A DNA stretch of 64,000 nucleotides, from contig OX235277.1 of NCBI GenBank assembly GCA_944472155.2, forward strand, positions 18,052,804 to 18,116,803, written 5' to 3'. Source of the DNA: Trichobilharzia szidati (Eukaryota > Platyhelminthes > Trematoda > Strigeidida > Schistosomatidae). A program made the translations under genes and the position numbers. The notes below the pieces were generated by a model that worked only from the letters and a program-made list of their open reading frames with translations, made no database searches and had not been told where the DNA came from. How positions within the stretch are numbered: the stretch's first letter is position 1; each line of letters opens with the position of its first letter. This document shows positions 24,867-37,985 of this stretch, in pieces.

Positions 24867-25101
24867 TGCGTCGGTGGCACAGCGGTTAGGACGCTCGCCG
24901 ACCATGCACATGGTCCGGGGTTCGATCCCCGGCCGACGTACTGCTTTACCTTACTAAGCCAGTAATAAGACTGGTGAAGAGGGAAGGTTGGGCATGAGGC
25001 TAGCAACCCCATCCTGTAAAAATAAACATTGCTACAGAAACTTCAAGCCTCTAGCGTGAAGCCCTGTGTTCCACTAGGGAACGTGAAGGAATAAAAAATA
25101 A
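24867..25101 (+). repeat. tRNA-derived SINE, best copy, with TSD
   Basis: The head folds as a tRNA-like cloverleaf: acceptor-like CGTCGG/CCGACG, A-box GTGGCACAGCGGTTAGGACG, T-arm CCGGGGTTCGATCCCCGG. It is followed by a body and the tail GAAGCCCTGTGTTCCACTAG then GGAACGTGAAGGAATAAAAA. It is flanked by a 12-bp direct repeat AAGTGCACTCAG (24855-24866 and 25102-25113), a target-site duplication. The tail is shared with the RTE element, implying mobilisation by it. Confidence 0.88.
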
Positions 25102-26040
25102 AAGTGCACTCAGCTGCAAGTTGAAAACTGTATTTCGTGAAAACCTGACTGCATTGCAACTTAAGGCTGCATATGACACCTTAATTATGAATAAGCATGA
25201 AAAAGAATTCATCATAAAGCATACGAATATGTAAACCAAAAAATGCTTTCGATCCCGGAAGCTACTTTCTATGAGGCTGTGATCTAGAAGAAACCTACCA
25301 AACGAAAATGGCATCAAAAATTTAAGGAGATCAATTCAAAGCATTAATCCCCGTAAACTGCAGCTCATCATTTCAGCATGTCCGTTCGTTACTTGATATT
25401 TTGTATTCAGTGAAATCCATCACCGTGGCTAATGAAAGGTGTAATGAAAACATGAACAACTGGACATCAGCATAAGGGTGCCAACATGAAAGAATCCTTT
25501 TCTGTCATCTATTTTGTAACTCATTAATGCTACTATCTCACGAAAACTCCAAATAACAGTGGCTATAGGAGTAGTTTTCTTCAAACAGCCGGAACTTTAT
25601 GTCCAAATGCCTGGTTCCTCTACGATTCCTACCCTGGAATGCCGTAAAATCTACAAATCCGTAATTATTGAATCACGTCAAGTGATATCATTTTTCTGGT
25701 ATGTATCTTTTCTATCTATCCCGTGTTTATTAGTAAAGTTGTATGAGTAAACCTTAAATTTCCTCTCTTTTTGTTGCTTATTCAATTACTAATAAGCATA
25801 AACGCATGCCCGATTTCCGCTATCTTTCTTGATTTTATCGTTCACAAATAAAAAGTTTATAATCAGACCGATGGTATCCAGTTAAACATTGTTCACGAGC
25901 ATTCACAGCTGCTTGTTAAATTGTTTCTCATACTAATGTACGTTGATATCTTCCTTCAATCTAGTATTAAATTCCCCATGAAATATTTTCCTTTTGTCCG
26001 TATTTTAGTTGGGGTTTGCGTTATACGGAGAGCGCAGCTG

Positions 26041-26884
26041 TTGAAACGAGAGAAACCACGGGTTGAGGGAAATAGATAAGACAAGTCAGCTAGAAAAGAG
26101 TGAGAACAACTATACAATTAAGATCAAAATATCATGTAGGAATAGGCACTCTGATTAACGAGGAAGAAGAAAGATTCCAAAGACCAATGGAAACTGCGTA
26201 CATGTGAATAAAAATTTAAAAGCCATAAGGGAGTGGTATTGAATCTGAAGCAGGAAACACAATTATGTTTCTTCAACATTGTACCTACGAATATGAAAGA
26301 TATCACTTCAATCAGTCTTCAAAAAAGTGAACGTGTGCAAATTGTATTCATTGCAGATTCTTCCAACCTTGATTGCACGTCGCCTCCCTTCAAAACAATA
26401 ACAAAACATCCACGTCTCCAATACACAGATAGAATGAGATGTAAAAATGGAAATAGAACACGGTCAAAAACAAATCACGCGCATTCGCGAAGACGTCAAT
26501 TGTAGATAATGATGAACTGTTTGTTGTTTTCAAAAAAGAAAAGAGTTTTGAAGGTGAAGTCGTAAACTGACTTTTGTTTTGTCAGCATTGTGCCTATGAA
26601 TATGAAGGATGTCACTTCGATCTACTTCACTGTCAGTCTTCAAAAAAGTGAACGTGTGCAAATTGTATTCATTGCAGATTTTTTCAACATTGATTGCACG
26701 TCGCCTCCCTTCAAAACAATAACAAAACATCCACGTCTCCAATACACAGATAGAATGAGATGTAAAAATGGAAATAGAACACGGTCAAAAACAAATCACG
26801 CGCATTCGCGAAGACGTCAATTGTAGATAATGATGAACTGTTTATTGTTTTTCAAAAAAGAAAAGAGTTTTGAAGCTGAAGTCT
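26041..26884 (-). repeat. Right arm of inverted repeat IR1
   Basis: Reverse-complement partner of 22590-23431, separated by a 2.6-kb spacer that carries a SINE. The inner boundary is sharp (CTCGTTTCAA on the left against TTGAAACGAG on the right). The outer boundary is near 22590/26884, where similarity fades. Confidence 0.85.
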
Positions 26885-26989
26885 TAAATTAACTTTTGGT
26901 TTATTTTTGACTGCTTCTTATGTGATATTGATTTCTATGTTAGCATAAAGACTGGTTTTATCAAAACATACTGTTGTTTCATCATTCTC

Positions 26990-27780
26990 TATTTGAATGT
27001 CATTTAGTTTATTTTTCATCTCAAATGAATTAGCTTTCCCAGAGTTTGAGCGATTTTTAATGGGGCATAATATTAGAGCTTAGTGTTTTAATAATTCATA
27101 AGTAGGATTATTCCTAAAATCTACTACTGGTCGTATGGGGTACGCTGGTTTATGTATTTTAATAGTGCCATACATTCTACTAGTATTATTAGTTTTACGC
27201 AATAAATTAAACCATTCTGACTCACCCAGTGACGGCTTCATTCGGCGTATTAATTACGCTGTGGATTTTTTAACCTTATTCAATATTGTATCTACAGGCT
27301 AATTGATTTCCTTTTATGGACCCATCTCAATATGTTCACTGACTTTCTTGATATAGTCAGATTTATCCAATACTACTGTCGACTTTCTTTTGTCAGCTTT
27401 TGTAATGACGATGTTTTTATCATGTTTTAGACTAATTAAAGCTAGTCTTTCCGATGTTGTTAAGTTTGATTTTGTTTTCTTTTGATTTTTCAAGGTTAAT
27501 GCACATTGTGCTCGAACCTCTTCAACTGTTGTCTTATCTATTGAGCTTAGTGCTTCTATGTCAGGAATGACATCTTCTGGTTTTAATTTATTAACTGCTA
27601 GGTTGATATTTAGTCCTTTCTCAAGTACTTTTATCTCACTGGAACTTAGTTCCCTTGATGAGAGGTTGATCACCCACTTTTTTCTGTCGATAGAGGATGA
27701 AGCGTTGACATCAATTTCATTTGTTGTGTTCTTTCCTTCAATGAGTCTCTTGAATTTTTGATTTATGTGATTTCTGATTT
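26990..27780 (-). mobile_element. Penelope-like element 5' half (PLE-C)
   Basis: The minus-strand frame 27673-27314 (119 codons) reads the PLE N-terminal and RT1 region: NLSSRELSSSEIKVLEKGLN, then ALISLKHDKNIVITKADK and KSTVVLDKSDYIKKV. A further frame near 27116-27180 reads YGTIKIHKPAYPIRPVVDF, the PLE RT2 motif. The catalytic YxDD part and the GIY-YIG region are missing, so the copy is truncated. Confidence 0.8.
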
Positions 27781-28046
27781 TCTTAATGATGATTCTCTAG
27801 CTTCTTCGGATGTTTCAGCAATAATTCTCTATTTCCATTCTGAATTTTATTGAGTCGACATGGCTTTCTCGATGGTTTCTCGATATCTTTTTTTTCACTA
27901 TTACTAGTGTGTCGTCTACATATCTCCACGTGCATTCTAAAAACTAACCTGAACTAATGGAAGAAACGTTTATAACAAAATCGATATTAATTGAAATCAC
28001 ACCGGATACTTGCAACAAGAGTGACTCAGCACAACTATCAACAATT

Positions 28047-28157
28047 TGGAGTATAATTCTGAATACAAAAACGTGAATGAACGTGGAATATAATTCTGAA
28101 TACAAAAACATGAATGAACGTGGAATATAATTCTTAACAAAAAAACATGAATGAGCA
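28047..28157 (+). repeat. Tandem repeat, about 38 bp x 3
   Basis: Three units of the form GGAATATAATTCTGAATACA followed by AAAACATGAATGAACGT. The third unit is the most diverged. Confidence 0.8.
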
Positions 28158-28359
28158 AAATAGAAATAATGAACTATATATATGAATACAAATCATAAAT
28201 GTGTAAACAAAACAATTCCAACAGTGGTGTGCTCGAAATGTTGCCGATAACAAAACTTATCATTGTGTGTAAACTATTGAAATAAAATTGTACTTTATTT
28301 GATCTAATCCACAATGCTCAAACTTTTTACTGATAATATTTCACGTGTGACCCTGTCTG

Positions 28360-30066
28360 TTCCACTGGAAATTAAAGGGATTGAAATGTAAAAAAAGTTC
28401 ATAATGAGCTGAGAGGAAACTCAACATGAACACCAATCACGAGCATTCATCACTATACATTCACTCTTATTCAGGACAATTTCATTTTGGATTACTGGTG
28501 TTCAATTTAATGTTGCATTAATGGATAACATCAATTACACGTGTTTTTGACTACAATCTACTAACAACCTTGCTGTATAAAACTTTTCCTATACGTTCGG
28601 CAATCTTTGGATTTTATTTCAAACGCATTAATGTTGACTATAACAATCATTCTTTAATTAATATTAACATACTACTGTAGTAGGTGGTGATTTTGTTATC
28701 GAAATGTCTATTTCACTCACCGCTTACTCTTATAAATTTTGTATTTTATACCTCGAGGACGTCATTGTCAAGATAGTTTCACATTTTTAATATAAACTGC
28801 TATTCAGTGGTATTCCCTTACATCAAACTGTATATTTCGTATTGTTGAGATATGCTTGTGAACCACAAAGCACTCACTGAAGTTCGACAAGTGAAGCAAA
28901 AGATTGTGTTGTTTGTTCTCTTGCGTTCATCACAAAATATTCGGATTGAACTGATTAGATAGGGTGGCCAGTATTCGATAAGATGATTCTTGGTGGATTG
29001 TAGCATGTATTCCACTGTCTGCTTCCGATAGCACATGACCTGTTGAACCACAGGCTTGCTTCCCGCCGTACCAGTGGCTTAAGTGTACTATATAGTGTAA
29101 AGCATCATTTTTGATTAGCCACGGGAAGAATAAGAGCGAGCATTAAAGACGAACAGGTGGGATGCGATAGTTAACAAACTAACAAACAAATGTGGACTGT
29201 GAGTTGTGCCATACTGTCTTGTCCACTCAGTGTAGAAGATTAAACTAGATATGCATTAATTAATAAACGGGATTTGGGCGGCCAGGAAAGATCAGTGAAA
29301 TGCAAATACCGACTTGTTCACCTTGCATCTGAACTTCAACTCCAGTGATTTCGATGATAAAACAGCTACGGAAACGAATCACTTCATGCGAGACTCGTTC
29401 GTTTCTGAATGTGAGTGGAATTAATAATCATGTGTTTGAAAGAATTCAGCTTGTGACCGCTCGATAAAATTTCATCCTTCTACTTCTGATTAAATATTAT
29501 TTATTTTTACTGGTTGTATTTTTGTGATGTGTAGAAAGTGCGATCACAAGAACTTAAAATCTCCAGTCACCCCTAATAATGGTTAGATATGAAAATTTGC
29601 AAACATGAATGGCATAATTCCCCGCGTTTTGGATGACACTTAACAGCTATACATTCAGTGCTGTCACCTTAGACTATTAAATGCACATTATCAGAAGTTT
29701 ATCGCTGTGAAGTCGCCAAATCGGAACACCATTTTTCTTTTTCTACTTATAACTTCACGATCGCGTTTCAGTAATCTGAAGTCATTTGCTCAAAGTGCAT
29801 AAGCGACATTGGTTTCATGAACAAATTTCAATGCTTTTCAACCGTAATTTCTATGTAGATCGATTTTTCTGTCCTCTGTAAACTCTTGTGAACTTTCACC
29901 AAAATCCATAATTTGTTTCCATGATTTCAAAAAACAATTGTATTGAATTCCATTATGTCTTTTATGAATATATCATTTATTTTCCTATTTCCCCGTTTTT
30001 CCACCAAATTATTTGCTACTTATTATTATTGTTCACCATGTGAGTTACATGGTCGTCATTTCCATG
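28360..30066 (+). repeat. Left arm of large inverted repeat IR2
   Basis: A 1.7-kb arm whose reverse complement lies at 40790-42497 and is very similar along its whole length. The inner edge falls after CATGGTCGTCATTTC. It contains a 78-codon minus frame (29051-28818, with EYWPPYLISSIRIFCDERKR) that is partly open in the other arm but interrupted there. Whether this is coding is unclear. Confidence 0.85.
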
Positions 30067-33000
30067 TGCGTCGCCAATCATTCACAATTGCCACATTTGG
30101 AAGACCCTATATATGTATATATATACATATATATCGGTATGTCTTTAGCGTTGCTTTTAAACTTTGAGATTCATCCCCTGAAACGAGTGTCAGAAAACAA
30201 ACCAGCTGTTCTTCTGTCTCAAGTTAACGTTCAATGTCGATTTAGGGATAGAATATAGTTAATTCTACGTGTTAATGAAAACATTTTTGCAAAACAAGCA
30301 AGCTGTGTTGAAACAGAAAGTATTCAATAAATCATTGGTTTTGTGCCACTTAATCTGAAATTCAAGACAATAATAAGAACAAATTTCAACCAGATTGTAT
30401 GTTTCACAGGACGCTGTTTGCGGAGTGATCTGAAGAGCTAAAATGATAATATCTGATCCATCCAAAATATCAAAAATATAAATAAATATGCTGCTGACGT
30501 AAAGTGATAAAAAGTTTACTGCTTCACTTACTCTGTAGAATCTCTCTACTTTTGAAGATGAAATAAATGGAAATCAATCATGAATTTTTGTATAAAATCT
30601 TCAGTATGCTTGAGAACTAGCAGTCACAACGTCTATTACATCCGTAGTAGAAGATTGTTTGCATATTCCGCTGCACTTGAGATGATTTTGCTTTTCTAAT
30701 ACCCACTTCTTAAATGATCGTATTCTTCAAGTACAATATCTCAAATTAAACAGAATCCAAATGAATAGTGAACTTAACGATTTCAGTCAAAGTTTTCATA
30801 GCACACTATGCAAATTTTACGCGCTTATGTCGGTGCCAACATCCTAGATTGTAGGAGATTATTCAGTCAACATATGCGCTTTACTGAGCATGTATTAGAG
30901 ATAATTCTGTGCCACATACTAAAGATCATATAGACAATGTTTCATACGCAGAAGTAATTCGGAAATTAATACGGAATCACAGTTTGACATTAACAAATTT
31001 CTGGAGCGAATGACATCAGGAATCAATGGAAATAAGGGACTGAAACATTATTAATAAACTTTTCTAATTATTTCATCAAATAAATAGTCATTGGAGTGTC
31101 AGGTGTAACTTTCTGAATGCCAGTCCTGTTATACAATTAGCTCTTAATGTGAATGCTGTAAAGGCTATTTATTCAGTTTGTTTTCAATTCCGACCATATG
31201 GGACGTTTTGTAATGATCTAGAATTAACTGCCAGCCCGAAACACGCATTAATATCATAGGAAAAAAGGAATGCATAACCAGGATATTTCATGGAAACGTT
31301 CTGCCACTAGGACTCTTTGTTACAAAATGCACCAAAATGGCGAAAGGAGATGGCTTTCTGAAGAGACTTTTATCGCTTATTTCATGTAATTTTGGATAGT
31401 AGCCTGTAGCAGATTTTTAAATTGTATCCTTGGTTTTTGACTTTAAGGGATGCTTGATATCACTGTGTAATGGATGACATGATATATGAGTTAAATATTA
31501 TATAGAGATGTGCTTGTGAAAGATTTGCCTAGTAAATAAGCAGAGAAACAACTGACATCCTCAAAATTTCGTATTATTTTAGCTACATTAAATTCCATGG
31601 TTTTATAAGAACAACTTTCCCTTGACTCATATAAGGCATCAATGTTTCAATGTAATCTGCAATAGACAATGTTTGCTTGATCACATATTTGCATCTTCAT
31701 TTGTTCTATGAAAAGACCTCACATTTATAAGTTGTTGTCGCATTTTTATCAAAATTCCGTTTTAATTGTCCTCTTCTGTTTGATTTCATAGTATGAAGTA
31801 AATGAATCAAATTGTTTTATTGAATTTGGTGAATGCCAGTGGAATTCAAATAGGAAATTTCAGAAGGAGAGTGTTCGCTTTAGTTTCAAAATATGGTTGA
31901 TCGTTTGCCAACAGTCATAATTCAGGAAGTTTTTTTCATTCCCAAGCTTACTCTGAGTTTTTTGAGTTGAACGGTTATCAATGAACGTGGACTTCATTCA
32001 ACTGTGAGCTATCTTTTTTTCTTAATCTATTCTTCGTGTACTTAATAACTATATAAGTAGGTTTAACTGGTAGTGGTATGGAAGCAAGAGTATTCTGTGT
32101 CTGGAAGATCTTCATAAACCACAAAATGTTCGGTCATATATTGTTTTATGTATCATTAGTCATTATAAATAGTCTGCAGCATGTTGAATGACGAGTGAAT
32201 ATGGCGAATGCACCAAAAACACAATTCATACAAACTATGGATTTGCGAGACTTTCTTTTGGGATATGCGAATTAAACAACATCAAATTACATTGTGATAT
32301 GACTCAGGAGAGATTCCATAAAGTGTGATATATCACGTATCTCTTAGTGTGTGTGGAAAATGCATGTCTTTGTCGTATATGATTAGCGGCGTCTTCGTTT
32401 GCCAATTTAATAAATGAATATCTTCTGAGTCTTCAGAAATTTTGTCAGTGATATTTTGTAGAAATATATTTGTGTCACTCATAAGTGACAGGAAAATTTA
32501 TGTAAGTCTCATTTAAATCTTCTACGGATGCGTCAGCCATTTGTTTATTTCAATCTATCTTATAAGAAGTCCGTATTGGGTTTATTCAAATTATCTTGCT
32601 TGATTTATTGAGGTGAAGTACACGGGTAAAACTATGAACTCTTTGTTTTGCTGGTGTTAATACTATTCTGAAGAAATCAAGTTGGAATTTTCAAATTTCC
32701 AAATTCATCACTGATATCATGCTCCAAATTGAACACACTCAGCTTGCTCAGAAATGCTTTGAGTATTTCCTAACATTTTACATTATCTAAATGCATGCGA
32801 GAAGTTGTGAACCTGGAAAACAGTGAGTATTCTTTACCAGTCTAAAAAGATTATTTCACTGTATTCAAAGTACGAATATGAAAAAGTGTTTGAATTCCTC
32901 GATATCAGTTATACTTCTCATAAGAATCTCAAGCTGAGTTCGGGCCAATGGTTTATGAAGTATCCCAAGATTTCCAGACCACATCTAAATATTCAGAAAG

Positions 33001-34539
33001 TAGTAGTGTGGTGAGAGCTGTCTGCTAGCCAAATCGGTAGGCAGTAATTTACGTCAGTGTTTATGTCCCAAATATTGGTCATGGGAAAACAAGATCAAAG
33101 AATGTGTTTGTCTGCTAACAATAATCCATAATAATGTACATGAAAATCTATAAATATGTGCTGATTTGCTTAATAAACGATCTGTTGCATGGCCCTTGTC
33201 TTCTGTCGTTTCAGTAGGTTAACCGAAACAAAAATGTTTACTCACTACAATCTACACGGAATTGCACAAAATTGGTAATGATTAAGCGTTAAATCTTCTG
33301 TGGGGTATCGAACGTAGTTCAAGGGAATGCTACTTTTAGTGAAAGAGTTCGGTCAACCCGCGTTTACTAACATCTTCAATGAAAATATCAGTGAAAGTTA
33401 CCTTACAAACTCACCATTTTGCACGAATATAAACAGTGATACATCGCAAGTTCTATGCCGAATTACTCTATTCCGAATTTTGATATTTTCAGGTAATTTT
33501 CGCACTAATTAATGAGTTTTAACAACTCGTTCGAAATGAAGATAGGAGCATTTCTCCTCTAATGTATTTGTAATGGGATACAAATGTAATCGCATTTTTT
33601 GTCAAGATCTTGTCTGCTTGTATCTATTTTGCTAAGTGAAGTGATGGTGGGCGGTTGCGTCATGTCGGATTTCTTTTAATTTTGTCCCACAAATGAAATC
33701 AAAACTTTATGAAACAACTTGCACGTTACCATAGTTCCACATTTACTCAATCACTTAGTGAATGTCATTAATGTCTCAAAATGAGATGTGGGATGATTTA
33801 TTTTTTTGTGTAAATCCATTCACAGCAATCTGGTTCAATAAACCCCTTTTGTAGTTGCAACAAGTTATTGTCATTAGATAAAACAACTGCATATTTTCAC
33901 TTTTATAATACGTTTATTGTAAAGAAAACAATCTTCTGGGTTGAACTGAAGAAATTAATTGGCATTAATTACTGTGCAACAAAATAGGATTGTAAATTTA
34001 ATTTGGTTCACACAAATTCAACAATAAAGGGTCATAAGGGCTGAAATTATCCTGCATGCTCAAGGTCATTGGAAGAGTTAGGCACCTGATGGTCACTATT
34101 TTTGTCGGCCATGTTGGATTGCAGTTCCGTAGCCGTTCGCTTACACATTGGCTTTTACGTTTATCCTGCAGTTATTCACAACTTATCTTTATGCCCATTG
34201 TTCACAAATGTTGCGTTTTACCTCATTTGTGTTTTCGTTCCTGCTAAAATAAATTATTTCGTTGGTGCCGAAAGTTTTTATCACCAGGTCAGTGCATTCA
34301 TTCCATTGTAATAGTTCCATATGCTGCTTTCATTCGGCTTTCAGTGGTTTGATTGTTTTTCAGCTATTTATGAATTAGTACTGTGTAGAAGTTTCGGAAA
34401 TTTTGCACATGAACATGTTTGGGTGGCGAAAGCTGTTGTTTCCAGTTAATCAGTTGGTTGACAGTTTTTGCTGGCTCATTTGGTTACTTAACATATAGGA
34501 ATCTGAAAAACTGATGTCTTCACATCTATGTTTACAGCA
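30067..34539. other. IR2 spacer, first part: nothing assigned
   Basis: AT-rich, with a short palindromic TA tract near 30108-30135 (ATATATGTATATATATACAT). No recognisable coding or RNA gene. Confidence 0.4.
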
Positions 34540-35500
34540 TGCAACAATCTAGGATTGAATCTGGTGAGGAGAGCACGATCAGAGTTGATATTAGCAAGGT
34601 TTTCGATGATCATATTAAACCTTGAGAATTTAGAACCTGGTATGAAGTTGAAAAAGCTTTGAAGCTTTTCGAGAAGTGTGTCTGTTATCAGTTAAAAAAT
34701 CAGATATATATTGTCAGGGAATCTAAATCAAAGAAATTTGAGCCACATGAGAAGTGTGAATATGTTCTGCTTGTGTGTATTTTTGGGAACAAAAAGAAAC
34801 TGGAACCCCTAAAGGGTGTGTTACGTATACTTATGAATGTCTAATATACTAGATCCAAAATACATGAACTAGGACTGCCTGTAGTAAATCCAGTGCTAAC
34901 AGCCATGCAGTATGTTGCAAAATGATCAAAATAGCGGATAACCTACGATGATTTGGTGAGTGTACGAACTATCCCAGTTAAAGGTGAGACTTTAATTGGC
35001 AAGAATAACATTTCGGGTTGTGGTCTACGTTCGGTGGTTTTCTCGAAGTTGTGATTTCTTCGTGACTATAAATACGGATGTCCATGATTTTTAAGAAAAC
35101 TTTAAATAAATTTCCCTCGAGCCAGTGGTCTTCTTTTTCTTGGTGAAATATCTATTGATAAGACTAGACGATTAGGTAGCAAAGTACAATGTTCTGCGAC
35201 TGAGAATCGTAGCCGTTGTGTTTCGGATTAATTTCGCGCATCTGACCGTTATAACCCTATGGATATAGCTTTTTCCACATGGTGCATTATGATATCTAGA
35301 AATCATAGGCACACTGTCTTCCGTAAATTTATTTTTACTTGGTTAGTGACTGCAAATAGTGAGTTATTTGAGGTGATAGGATGGATACATCCAAACGCTT
35401 TCGTGGAGACTAGGGTATATTTACTTTTTTTCGAGAAGGAGACGATCCTTTTACCAAGAAAGTTCTCAGAATTTACACTTTTTGTAATTAAAAGGTAACC
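34540..35500 (+). pseudogene. Decayed coding relic, unidentified (possible transposase)
   Basis: A run of plus-strand frames broken by a few stops reads in order: SGEESTIRVDISKVFDDHI, a 61-codon frame 34659-34844 (MKLFEKCVCYQLKNQI... and YVLLVCIFGNKKK), PVKGETLIGKNNISGCGLRS, and 35259-35498 (MDIAFSTWCIMISRNHRH...). The reading stays in recognisable protein-like sequence over about 900 bases. I cannot assign a family. Its place in the middle of IR2 raises the possibility of a decayed transposase, but that is inference. Confidence 0.35.
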
Positions 35501-36200
35501 TTATGTTGCTCGCTAAGATACTAGCTATTGGAGATTACCTTCAGCAGAAACCATTTTAAGGTAGCTACGTAGCTTTAGATAATGCGTCAAAGAAGTAATC
35601 AGTGTAAGTTAATTGTGTCTAAATATATTAAACATTGTATAACTGGTCAAATCGTAGTTCTTACATACTAGTTAGTCTTGTAAATAATGAATGAACAGTG
35701 CAAGCGTTAACTTTGATTTGCATACCTAGCTCATAAGCATTATGCATGCGTTTAGTATGCATCTAGGGTTGATACGCTGTGTGATGAGTTCTGTGAAACG
35801 CAGTTGTATCATGATTAATGCAAGAAGAACATGTCAAGCAGGATAAAGTGCTATCATTGAAGTCCTAATAATTAATAATTTACTTAAATTCCAAAGACAG
35901 TACTTATAATACAGGATGGAATTCTCAGCATTTGTCACAATATTGCATCTGAATTACTTAAAATATTAATTAACCACAGGAAATCGCCCACAGTTATGGT
36001 ATTAAGTCAAAAATATTCGAGAGAGGATTATAAGTATAAGAATAATAACAGTAAAGCTTGATGTGATGGAGACAGGGAGAATGGTTTATTCACTAGTGCA
36101 AATAACGTTAGCTCGTGATTGAAACTATTTTCATTGCATAAAATACGTGCCAAATATGGTATCGTGGATGTTTTATACTAAGACGTGCACGCATACAGTC

Positions 36201-36776
36201 TCACTGACCGACAGTCTTCTGAGTTTTACGAAGTATGACGTAGTCTTTTTTAAGCAATTCAGGGAAGAATAAAGGTGAACAGTACAGAAGAATAGGTAAG
36301 GTGCACGAGTTGACAAACTGTAAGAGGAGGGTTTGAGTTATACCTGAGTACCTTAACTTCTTGATGTTGAAAGTCAGACGAATTATTCTTTTAGAAATCG
36401 CTAAAACATGGGAAGACCAGGATTGGTCAAAAGAAAGAATTAATCCAATACGCTTCACTTCAGACTTGATTTCTATATCATTATCAACAATTATATAACA
36501 GTCATGGAAATTAACCGCTTCATTTATCTTTCTTTCACATCGGAAACTGAAATTAACAGTCTGACATTTGTAAGGATTCAATTTAAGACCATTAGACAAA
36601 GGCCATTTATTGACTTCTGATAGAAAGCTTTTGATCTTAGTACAGTCTAGCTGGGAGTTAACAGACATTGAAACAGTTAGGTCAAGCGTACGCTTAACAA
36701 GGTAGATATGCAAACAATGCAGTTGTTGATCACAGAAATGATGGATATTAGATAATATCACACGATTCAACAGCAT
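36201..36776 (-). pseudogene. Non-LTR retrotransposon RT C-terminal fragment (CR1/jockey-like)
   Basis: The 191-codon frame shows the post-catalytic RT and thumb pattern: NKWPLSNGLKLNPYKCQTVN, then VKRIGLILSFDQSWSSHVL, then KRIIRLTFNIKKLRYSGI and NSCTLPILLYCSPLFFPEL. This order is typical of CR1/jockey-type elements. The catalytic YxDD and endonuclease are not visible in this frame. The first 25 or so residues may be out of register. Confidence 0.7.
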
Positions 36777-37793
36777 ATCAGAAATAAATAAAAATTGTTT
36801 ATTAGCTCATCGCCATGTAAACAGTCTATTTGATGATGTCACTGCATATTAACAGATTAGTGAATTAGCTATCAACCCTAAGTTACTACACTTGCTTGTA
36901 CTACATACTTGGTGTTTAGCAGTATACAGACTTGCAACTGCCCAAATAAAAAGACTTTAGTGTATCGAGCAGTACAGAATTATTATTTAACTTGCTAAAT
37001 CCTACTTGGTTTTTGCAATGTGCTATTGTATAGAAAAAGACGCGAAATCCTACACATGACTAAAGTAACAGTCTCATAATACTATTGTGAATCTCCATGC
37101 CACTAACTCATCTTAACATGCATCAATCCGAATTCATGTGTTACAAAAGCATATAGGATAGCGACGCACTGAAGAAGTTCAGAAGGAGTAGAAATGAAGA
37201 GTATATTAAACATTTACTTAATTTAGAGAAGAAAATTCCGATGGAGAGTATTAGCGTTAGTTTGACAGATTGACATTTCCGCTGATTTCATATTCGACAA
37301 CCTCCATATTCCTAAAATATAAAGCACAAAATGAAGTTATGAAAGATAATTTTATATATTAGTATACAATCTGAATACATTGATTCTATTAATGCTAAGT
37401 GAAATTCTCATACAAATAGCAGTATTTGTACTCCACAGATGGTTTTTATATTGACACCGTATACATTAATAGACCTCATAATTTTCGCAGTATTAGAATA
37501 TTATACGCAAATCTCAAGATAAACTCTGAAACACCCATACAGAAATTACATTCTCATATTTAGGAATCTATAGCCATCAAATATAAGCTGAACATGCCTG
37601 AACTCTAAACAGCTATGCACAGTGTTAACAGCATAGAGAAACACTTAAAATATTGTGGGATACACATACCTGTTGTGTTGATGAGGATAACAATGTCATT
37701 TAGTGCAACCTAGACATTCATTGGTGACACAGCATCTGTACTACTTCACATTAATGGAAATTTCAGCAGAAAATTCATCTCCACTATTGATGA

Positions 37794-37985
37794 TCAAAAA
37801 CATTGCAGCATTAAGTTTACAGTGTCAGTGAATATGGTATAACAAACAGTAGAATAATAGTAATAGAGCTGACTAGATTCAGTTCTCATAATCAACACAA
37901 TCCATGTGTATAATATTACTATACATTGAATTGATGCACTAAGTAGAACCATGAGGAAAATAAAACGGGTAATCGCCTTCTCCAT
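37794..37985 (-). CDS. Possible signal-peptide exon, unassigned
   Basis: The minus frame starts MEKAITRFIFLMVLLSASIQ followed by C, resembling a secretory signal peptide with a Cys end. A TATAAAAAT box lies about 105 bases upstream (near 38085-38095). In-frame GT sites follow the Cys (GTAATA). No convincing downstream exon was found on the left, so this may be a chance hydrophobic frame. Confidence 0.25.
   Translation of the reverse strand: MEKAITRFIFLMVLLSASIQCIVILYTWIVLIMRTESSQLYYYYSTVCYTIFTDTVNLMLQCF

Noticed and set aside
24868..24940. Functional tRNA gene
   Set aside because: It folds like a tRNA, but the same head occurs in several SINEs with attached body, tail and target-site duplication, and no Pol III T-run terminator follows the acceptor arm.
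28818..29051. IR2-arm frame (EYWPPYLIS...) as a host exon
   Set aside because: The matching arm has a stop and substitutions in the frame, and no splice sites or family were recognised.
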